A DNA stretch of 64,000 bases from Hyaloscypha bicolor E. Taxonomy: Eukaryota > Ascomycota > Leotiomycetes > Helotiales > Hyaloscyphaceae. Below, piece by piece: positions 57,185-64,000 of the stretch. The DNA lies in contig NW_020194562.1 of NCBI RefSeq assembly GCF_002865645.1, forward strand, positions 186,001 through 250,000, read 5' to 3'. Position numbers and translations under genes: made by a program. Under the pieces are notes generated by a model. It ran no database searches. It was not told where the DNA came from and was given only the letters and a program-made list of their open reading frames with translations. Within the stretch, counting starts at the first letter, position 1, and every line of letters starts with the position of its first letter.

Positions 57185-57907
57185 GGAGATTCAAATTCAA
57201 GCAATACAGTTTGAATCTTGAAATGGTTTAATAAGCGTAAACTTTTCAGTTTTAAACTCAAGTTCATAGATAGGCTTCTCTCCTGAAGTCGAATCGGCTG
57301 AAGGTGAAGTTAATTACGAAGGTACGCATACAACCCGAAACAAGCTTAAAATTTGCAAATGGTTCAAGCTGTCGAGTGTTAATTCTCTCGCACATATTCA
57401 ATTAACGTTTACTAACGTCAAAAACTAGGATCACCTGGACCTTCCTCGGAAGGTTCTGGGGGGATGTCACATGAACTTGCTCATGCAGCCAAGACTGACA
57501 TTCACTCTTTCTTCGCTGAGACTTAAATGACTTAGCAGGCATGCTCTCGGAGAAGCCGTTTTTCAACCCAAAAAAAAGAGAGATTCCGTACGGTTTCTCG
57601 CCGGTCGGGCTAAAACCCCTCCCACCTTCTTCTTTCGAAACGGCGTCTCATGGCAATGTTTTCACGTTCCAGCCTTAGCCAGCTTGCGACAAAGACTGGG
57701 GCAGCGCCTTCGCCGGATCTGTCCAATCACAGCACACACTCTTACCATTCATCGCGTTTGATGGTGTCACCATGCACCTGCCATTGTCAAGTAAGCAAAT
57801 TCTCTCTCATTCTAACCCCGACTAGACGCTTGAACCAAATCATTTTTTTGACCAATTTTGCAACGCTCGCTAAATATCCAAGTGCAATAGCTATTACGGG
57901 CTCACCC
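57185..57907. other. Convergent intergenic region
   Basis: About 0.72 kb between the 3' ends of the GTPase fusion (+) and the heme peroxidase (-). A + strand open frame from 57650 has no motif and overlaps the peroxidase 3' end. Confidence 0.5.
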
Positions 57908-60070
57908 TCACGCGGTGGTCTCTACCCCTTTATACTCCGCAGCCTTTCCCACCTTCACCCACGGCCGAAACGCATTGTCCTTCCCCTTCAACGCCGGCTT
58001 CAACTCAGGAAAGTGCCTCATTAATATACTGCCCATCGTCTCGTTCTGCACCCACTTCAACCCCTCCTTCGTATATGCATGCTCGCCCCACGCATCGCCA
58101 GCTAAGAACCGATCACTCTTAATCCTCCGACTAGCCATCAGGATAAAGACCCTGAACGCCGTATCGCTGAATCCGAAACCCTTTGGCAGTGGTTCGGAAA
58201 ACATGCCCACTAGCAAGTCAACCTTCTCGAGATCGCCAGCGTAAATACTACTAATTTTGTCCGCGAGCTCTTTATTCCCGCCTGTCAGTTCGAGGAAGGT
58301 CGCTGGGGATTTCATGTGGAAGAGCCGGCGGAACTCGCAATATCTTGGGACACCACGCTCGCGGTCTCTAAGGATGTCCACAGTTGCGATGTCCCGTGTT
58401 TGTTTGTCAGGAGTAGTGACTTGGCGCAGGAAGTCCGGGTGGTTATTGTGGGTTATGGCACCCGGATAGTTAATGCCAAAACTGTAGAAGGCGTCTCCGA
58501 AGGTGGTTGTTTCGTCGATCGCATTCTGAGCATCTGAGAAGGCGAGGTCTTTGATGGGTGTTGTTTTGGTGTGGGAGCCTGTTTTGGTGTCGAAGAAGGC
58601 GACATTGTCTGCGGATATCAGCGTTGAAATCCATTATGGGAGGATGGGCTCACCTGGGATGAGTGGATGCAGACGATAAACAGAGACGAATTCTTCTGTG
58701 AGGGAGTAGGGAACGTTGTTCTGGTCTACTCCTGACCCTGGAATTCCACATATATACTCGTTCTTTGAGATATGCCCAAGAAGCTTGTCGAGTTTCTCTC
58801 CCAGGAATCCCCACCAGTTTGCATGTAAAGCTGTGTCGATCGTTGGGTGGTCCAAGATCGCGGGAGTCCACTCCACAGTGTGGATCTTGGCCATCAAGGC
58901 ACAATTTATGATTCTCGCTGTATCGAACAATTGATCACTAGTACGGTGTCAGTCGGTCTTCTCGTTACTCAGTCTTTAAACCTACCTGCTGAAATCAGGA
59001 TGCTTCTCATGCAACATATCACAAATCACGTTGTGCTCCAGCGCAAACAGCGTATGCAGCAATTCCAATCCCAACCACCAATTCGTATTGAATCCAGTCT
59101 TGGGCAAGTTGTTCTCATCTCGTGGGAGATACTCCGTATGTCCCTCCTTCCTCATCTTCAGCTTTCCGAACTCGGCCCCCTGGCGAAGCGTCATGGTCGT
59201 TGCTTCATCCGACCCGTACATTTGTGAAGCATCCCACCATGCTGTGTTGATGTTCTTGTATGCAGGACAAGACTCGTCGAGTTTCGAGAGCGGGGCATCA
59301 GGCTTCGTGCGTGGGATTTTCATGTGCCCAGAGGGCCAGGTGTCGCCTGGGAGGAGTGGGATCTCGATATCTTCGGTTCCAGGATCATACTGTCATTGTC
59401 AGCCTCTCCATTCCTCTTCATTTAGGGCTAAACTCACGTCCTCATGCATAACCCAGTCGTGAAGTTGGAACTGTATCCAGGCAGCCGCGAGTAAATTCAC
59501 AATCGTCGCTGGCTTAAATACTGTCCTCTTCAACAACTGCTCACTCACAACCCTCGGATTCGGAGTCAACAGTTCCTCCGGGGTCGGTTTCTTTGTATGC
59601 TCTCTGGTTACATTACGCCCAAATCTCATGCCTGTGCAACCCATTAGTGGCTCATCGAGTTTATTGAATAGTCCATCGGAGTTTCGCGTCACGAGATACC
59701 GAGGATCTTTCATGGGACAAGAGGCGGTGGTGCCTTGGGAATCGACATTGGGTAATACATCATGGAGATTGTCTCTTTGGAGCTCGAGCCGGAAAGCAAG
59801 GAGGTTGAAGACGCCGATAAAGGAGGGAAGTTTGTGCCAAGCCACAACCTTGTTTACTCCCTTGAAGACCTTGATGAGAACGCGGCCGGGAAATGATGGT
59901 TCTGACATGTTGTTTTCGTCGCTAGGTGTCTGAAGACGATGAAAACGTAACTCATACAGGGCGTGGAAGCCATCCTTAAGCATTTCGTGGGGATCTGCAT
60001 GTATGATGCTCTGTGAGCAAATGAGACATCGAGGCTGAACTGGCGGAGCTGAATCCAGTTGAGCCGTCAT
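57908..60070 (-). CDS. Fatty acid alpha-dioxygenase-like heme peroxidase
   Basis: Exons 60070-59438, 59389-58986, 58937-58654 and 58608-57908 give 673 residues, close to plant alpha-dioxygenases (~640). Distal His204 is in FQLHDWVMHED; the catalytic Tyr433 and proximal His436 are in EEFVSVYRLHPL. Other family stretches are NTAWWDASQMYGSDEA, ARIINCALMAKIHTVEWTP, HANWWGFLGEKLD and ILRDRERGVPRYCEFRRLF. The enzyme inserts O2 at the alpha carbon of fatty acids to make 2-hydroperoxides, a route to oxylipins. There is no P450 domain, unlike fungal Ppo enzymes. No signal peptide is seen. Confidence 0.9.
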
Positions 60071-60951
60071 CAGGACGCCACAAATCTCTCCAATTCGCCA
60101 AAATCATGCTTTTGGCGCAAGGTGCGGGACCTAAAGGAGAAAACATGCAGATACGGGCTCCTGCCTTTGGTCAGAATGCCGTAAGGCTGCGAGGTTGAAA
60201 GTGCTCACCTTTGTAATTGGGTGATGTAGGGAAATGCATGGTGAAAGCACACCGTGTGTGGCAGATCCTACCTCACAGGACGGCCGGATGCAAGCCTCTT
60301 TGGCGGCAGATGCATCCGATCGAAGAGATTTGATTGATGGAGGTGATTTGATGAACGTGCATTGGGCCCTGTTCTGAATCAAGAGGGATGCGCCACAAGC
60401 GACATAATCCCGACCAGCTCTATCAACCTACTTGATCTTTGCGAAGGTCGGATAAAAGAACAACGACAGATTCGGTTTCGATGAAAGGGTGGGACGATCT
60501 AATGTCCCAGTTTCCATTTTCCCTTTGATTGAATTAATTGATTAATGTCGTACGGGTACGGGTACTAGGCAGCTTAGCTCAGCTTATTGAGCAGCTCCCC
60601 TTTATTTAGCTAGATACCAGATGTACTTGTTTTATTTTCTTATAGCGCTAATTAAGCGCTATTTAAATATAAACTTTTTATAAACTTTGGATTAGTAATA
60701 GCTCTTTAAATTAAAGAAATTAAAAGTTTTATATTTTATAGCCTATAGATAAGCTTAAGTAAGCCTAGAAATTTAGCGAAAAAGTTCCTAAAACCAGATT
60801 TAAGAGCCCTATAAGCCCATAATTTATAAGGCCTTATAGGGCTCAAAAACGAAAACTTAATAAATTAGTATATTGTGAGGCTCCTAATATAGCAGGGTGC
60901 TACGCAAGTAGTCAAGGTAAAGGGGTAGAATATAGGGTAAAGTATGGAGTG
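60071..60951. other. Promoter region passing into AT-rich repeat DNA
   Basis: 60071-60540 is normal promoter-like DNA of the peroxidase gene. From about 60540 composition becomes AT-rich. A hairpin GAGCCCTATAAG ... CTTATAGGGCTC lies at about 60804-60844. No gene. Confidence 0.5.
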
Positions 60952-61165
60952 TGTGACGGCGGGATCGAGGCAATGGTACAAAGGCTCAAAGATCCAGGAA
61001 AATCCCATGTATTGAGAATACTAAGCTAAGGAGAAGAAGGAGAGAGAGAAGGAAAGGGGATAAAAGGAGGGAAATACTAGCTAAAACCACTGAAACGCCG
61101 GCTAGCTAGGTGAAACCAGTCATGTGATAGCTACCCCCTTTTGGCCCCCAGCCAGCGCCGTCACA
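60952..61165. repeat. LTR-like 214-bp segment
   Basis: Starts TGTGACGGCG and ends CGCCGTCACA, a 10-bp perfect inverted end of TG...CA type as in LTR retrotransposons. No 5-bp target duplication borders it (GAGTG before, TCACC after), so it may be one LTR of a decayed element rather than a clean solo LTR. Confidence 0.5.
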
Positions 61166-61769
61166 TCACCCCCCCGGAAACCAAATCTGAATGCCCTCAT
61201 TCAGGTATACAAAGGAAATAGGGTTTTGACGAAACCCCCAAAACGGCCAGCTTTTAATAGTCACTATCTAACTAATAGCCACCTCCACCTTCACCTGAGG
61301 CTCCAGAACTAGCCTCAGACCCAAAATCGTCTGCAGAACCTAAATCATCCCCAGAATCGTCCGCAAAATCATCCATAGAACTATCCAAAGAACCAAGCTC
61401 GTCCAGGGAACCGTCTATAGAATTGTCCGCAGAGCCCGAATTATCTGCAGAGTCCAAATCGTCCCCAGAACCATCCGCAGAACCGTCCAAATCGTTTATA
61501 GAACCGGAACTAGCCTCCGTATCCGATTTAAACTCGGCTCCAGAGCTAGCTTCGCCAGGATCTTGTCGGCTCTCGGTCTCCTCAGATAATAAATCATTAG
61601 TAGGAGGATGTTATAAATAAGCTCCTGGGATAGGATCGTCCGAATCGTCTAAATCGGAGGAGTAGTAGTATCGTACGAGGGGCGGCCGTATGAGAAGCGA
61701 ACGAGGAGGAGGCAAACGAGGAAGGGGCGATTAAGGGAGGGATAATTGCGGAAGGGGCAATCGTGAGAC
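61166..61769. repeat. Short degenerate tandem repeat, Ser/Asp/Glu/Pro coding-like
   Basis: From 61290 to about 61560 units of about 12-15 bp such as TCGTCCGCAGAACC and ATCGTCCCCAGAATC recur. Both strands are open: the minus frame reads Asp/Ser/Gly-rich, the + frame SAEPELSAESKSSPEPSAEP. It is a repeat array, not a supported gene. The rest of the interval has no recognisable feature. Confidence 0.6.
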
Positions 61770-61779
61770 AGTTACTTCT

Positions 61780-62150
61780 GTTTTAAATCGGCGAACTAGA
61801 ACTAATTACCGGGTTTCTTCCGTTTTAAATCGGGAACCCGAAACCGATTAGCGTATCTCTTGTTTTAAATCGGAGGATCGCCGATTCTTGGAGGGAGATG
61901 CCGGTTCTTTTGCTCTCGTTAATATCGAGGAAGCGTTATCTGCTCTAGTTAAGGGCCGGACTCCGAGGTTAACTGGGTCATGGAGGACGGGAATCTTTTT
62001 TCTTTTAAGTCGGCAGAGGACCGACTATCGGGTTATTGTCTGTTCTAGTCAAGGGCCAGACTCCGAGGTTAACTAGGTCGTGGAGGACAAGGAACGTCGT
62101 CTGCTCTAGTTAAGGGCCAGGCTCCGAGGTTAACTAGGTCTTAGAGGACA
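61780..62150. repeat. Interleaved tandem repeats
   Basis: TTTTAAATCGG or a close variant recurs at about 61781, 61823, 61863 and 62003. A longer unit (TCTAGTTAAGGGCC, then CTCCGAGGTTAACT, then GGAGGACA) occurs three times starting at about 61940, 62040 and 62100. The array directly precedes the hAT relic and may be part of its subterminal region. Confidence 0.65.
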
Positions 62151-62159
62151 TATCAGGCT

Positions 62160-62347
62160 TGGCAATGATACCTGAGGCATTGATTCGGTATTGATACTAG
62201 ATAGTATTACTCAGGTATTACTAATATCGATACGTATTGATACCGAATCGATTCTTATATCGCTTTCTATCCCGTACCCTTTAATTTTTACTCTCTTTAC
62301 TTCTCTCACCTCATATTACGATTCCATTCAGATTATACTCTCAAAAT
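62160..62347. repeat. hAT-like subterminal palindromic motifs
   Basis: GATTCGGTATTGATAC and the roughly inverted GTATTGATACCGAATCG lie 62191-62250. Such GGTATTGATACC-type words are frequent next to hAT ends. The exact end was not fixed. Confidence 0.4.
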
Positions 62348-63100
62348 GTCTTCTCTATCTGAACTAGACTCTTCCTTTTTAGCTTCTGCTTTAGCAGAAT
62401 TAATTTTGACTTCCCAGAATTATACAAAATAGAGGTCTCCTGCTTGGGAGTACTATCGTTCTCCCACTAAGGAGAAGAACCAAGCTTATCTTTATTGCAC
62501 TCATTATACTGATTCAGAAAAATCGCCATATGGTACTTCTATTACTCAGAATATAAAGAAGCACTTGAAAGGCTATTACTAGATTATTATTGAGAAGGTT
62601 TTAAGCAAGAACCAAGTGGCGGTTAATTTGTAATTGAAGTAATATTACTAATAAGCTACTGGAACGAGCGAGAGAGAGGAGCTTAATACCGAGATCCTGG
62701 AAGCCTATCTCAATAGCTCAATTATTACTAAAGCTTTGATTTCTCTTATTATTATACGGAATTTGTCTTATGCTCTCATTGAATGGCCAGAGTTCCATAC
62801 CTTTTGCTAACTACTAAACCGAGCTATTACGGGCAAAATTACGACTTCTTATTCAGGAATTACTAGCTTAATTAAAGAAGCTTAGGGAAAATATCAGAAT
62901 ACCGTACGATAAGTACTTTAGGCTATACTCTCACTTATCTATATCTCTCTTAATATCTAGACTTCTCCAAATTAATGGCTTTTACTTGCGATCTGTGGCC
63001 ACTTTACTACGTATAATAGAAAGTAATAAAAGGCCCTTCTTGCTTTAAAGAAGGTTTCTGGCCATAGCTCAGAGGCTTAAATGGCAGTTTTTTGGCTATG
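62348..63100 (+). pseudogene. Dead hAT transposase
   Basis: From ATG 62348 the frame reads SSLSELDSSFLASALAELIL, stop-interrupted, then a BED-finger-like part (SPAWEYYRSPTKEKNQAYLY followed by CTHYTD) with SITQNIKKHLKGYY. Later come LIEWPEFHTF and ISLNIWTSPN with WLLLAICGHFTTY and ALLALKKVSGHSSE, the family hallmark segment around the first catalytic Asp. At least ten in-frame stops occur. The homology ends abruptly near 63100 where an LTR-like sequence begins, so the C-terminal dimerisation domain is absent. Confidence 0.75.
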
Positions 63101-63109
63101 TGAGGTGTT

Positions 63110-63360
63110 TGTTGGTAGGTAATAAGACAATAGAATGAATCAGTGTATTGTGAAACCACAGTATTAAATTCAGTACAGAACTAATCTCTGTCCCTCCTGT
63201 AAGGTCCAGGGAAGCCCCCTCTAAATAGGAGGCCCCGATGGCATACATATAATTAGTGATTTATAAGCCTAATGCATATGATGTAAACAGTAGTTAGTTG
63301 GGATATCAAAGGGCTGCCGAACTCCCTGATTAACACCCGCAATATCCGAGGTTCGTCACA
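63110..63360. repeat. LTR of a retrotransposon
   Basis: The segment begins TGTTGGTAGG and ends GGTTCGTCACA (TG...CA, 251 bp). It interrupts the hAT relic. The flanks do not form a 5-bp duplication (GTGTT and TGCCC), so an internal region probably follows to the right. A purine-rich minus-strand stretch (GGAGGGGGGC near 63410) about 50 bp outside the right end could be a polypurine tract, which would put the element on the minus strand. Confidence 0.5.
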
Positions 63361-64000
63361 TGCCCTTAAGTCACGTGCGTCCCTGCACACATCACAACTA
63401 TGCCCCCCTCCTAGGATCTTGTCCCCAAGATCCATTAATCCATCCTAGTAAATATTTAATCGATTATTTATTCAATCGACGTAAACTTCCAGTGTCTTGG
63501 GAGGTGGTTTTGCTAATGCGATCTGGACAATGGACGTAAAAATCGTCCAATCAGATCGGGGCTGAGTAAGCGAGAAGGAAGGGTAATTGCACCCCAGGTA
63601 TAGGGGCTAGCCGGTAATCGCGATTTCGTTTGGGATCTGAGCGTTCTAATTAGCTCGATCCAAAGTGCCAAGGCGCTACCCCACAAAACCAACGCCACCT
63701 GTCAGATCTCGTATCAGAATAATCTGAATAGCTACATGGAAAGTATTTGATAAATATTCGTATGAGAAACCCATGCGAATATTTCTGAGGTCCTGGAGAT
63801 TATTTGCGGGCTCCTGGAAGCATGCGTTAATCGGTTATGCTAGTTTCCGATTAGGACTAGCGCGAAAACTGGTGGTTAATCCAGGTGGTTCTCTACCTCT
63901 ATAAAAGGATCTCTTCGCGTCGCTATACGCTCTCTTCCTTTCTAATAACTATATATATAACTTTTTCTGTTATTACCTTCTAGCCTCTTTTTCTGCCCTT
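63361..64000. other. Probable retrotransposon interior or second repeat
   Basis: No polymerase motif is readable. CTATAAAAGG at about 63899-63908 looks like a TATA box directed to the right, followed by pyrimidine-rich sequence to the window end. The right end of whatever element this is lies outside the window. Confidence 0.35.

Noticed and set aside
60952..61165. Solo LTR with target duplication
   Set aside because: The inverted TGTGACGGCG ends are real, but the flanking 5-bp sequences do not match, so only an LTR-like label is kept.
61272..61490. Asp/Ser/Gly-rich 72-codon minus frame
   Set aside because: Direct product of a short tandem repeat open on both strands.
1..64000. CRISPR array, bacterial operons, tRNA or rRNA genes
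   Set aside because: The sequence is eukaryotic with spliced genes; no evenly spaced direct repeats with unique spacers and no tRNA or rRNA signature was noticed by eye. A tRNA scan could still find one.

Overview
The window is fungal nuclear DNA, most likely from a filamentous ascomycete (Pezizomycotina, perhaps Leotiomycetes or Sordariomycetes; the class is a guess). The evidence is short 45-70 bp GT...AG introns with CTAAC/CTGAC-like branch points in almost every gene, CT-rich promoters, a full set of fungal proteins (calcineurin A, PDR-type ABC transporter, CYS3-like bZIP, CipC-like stress protein, fungal AAA ATPase), and an AT-rich, stop-riddled transposon block that looks like repeat-induced point mutation (RIP). 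Exon models were rebuilt by hand by matching splice sites and reading phase; spliced lengths are given in each entry.

Layout. 1-36.3 kb is gene-dense: a 5'-truncated AAA ATPase; an ICln/Lot5-like protein; a TauD-type dioxygenase; a decayed MFS transporter; a WW-domain protein; a mitochondrial Mmc1-like protein; a small conserved-looking protein; calcineurin A; a bZIP factor; a 1502-residue PDR ABC transporter; a Thr/Pro-rich secreted-type relic; the tRNA m1A58 methyltransferase subunit Trm61; an acyl-protein-thioesterase-fold protein without its catalytic residues; an apparently intact Tc1/mariner element; and an astacin-type metalloprotease. At 36.3-36.6 kb lies the broken end of a nucleoside-monophosphate-kinase-like gene. 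36.9-48.65 kb is one transposon island bounded by a 27-bp inverted repeat (26/27 match). It holds two same-strand Helitron relics offset by about 4.9 kb and two related palindromes of about 85-89 bp. 50-60 kb is genic again: a CipC-like protein, an M18 aminopeptidase with a repeat-bearing N-terminal extension, a GTPase/C2H2 zinc-finger fusion, and a fatty acid alpha-dioxygenase-like heme peroxidase. 60.1-64 kb is a second repeat zone: an LTR-like piece, tandem repeats, a dead hAT transposase and an LTR.

The genes do not form one pathway or an obvious biosynthetic cluster. Housekeeping genes (Trm61, calcineurin, Mmc1-like, ICln-like, M18) alternate with accessory ones (TauD, MFS relic, ABC pump, astacin, alpha-dioxygenase, GTPase/zinc-finger fusion) and with transposons. 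The observations most worth following are the bounded Helitron island, the GTPase-C2H2 fusion, the triad-less hydrolase and the intact Tc1 copy beside heavily mutated repeats.
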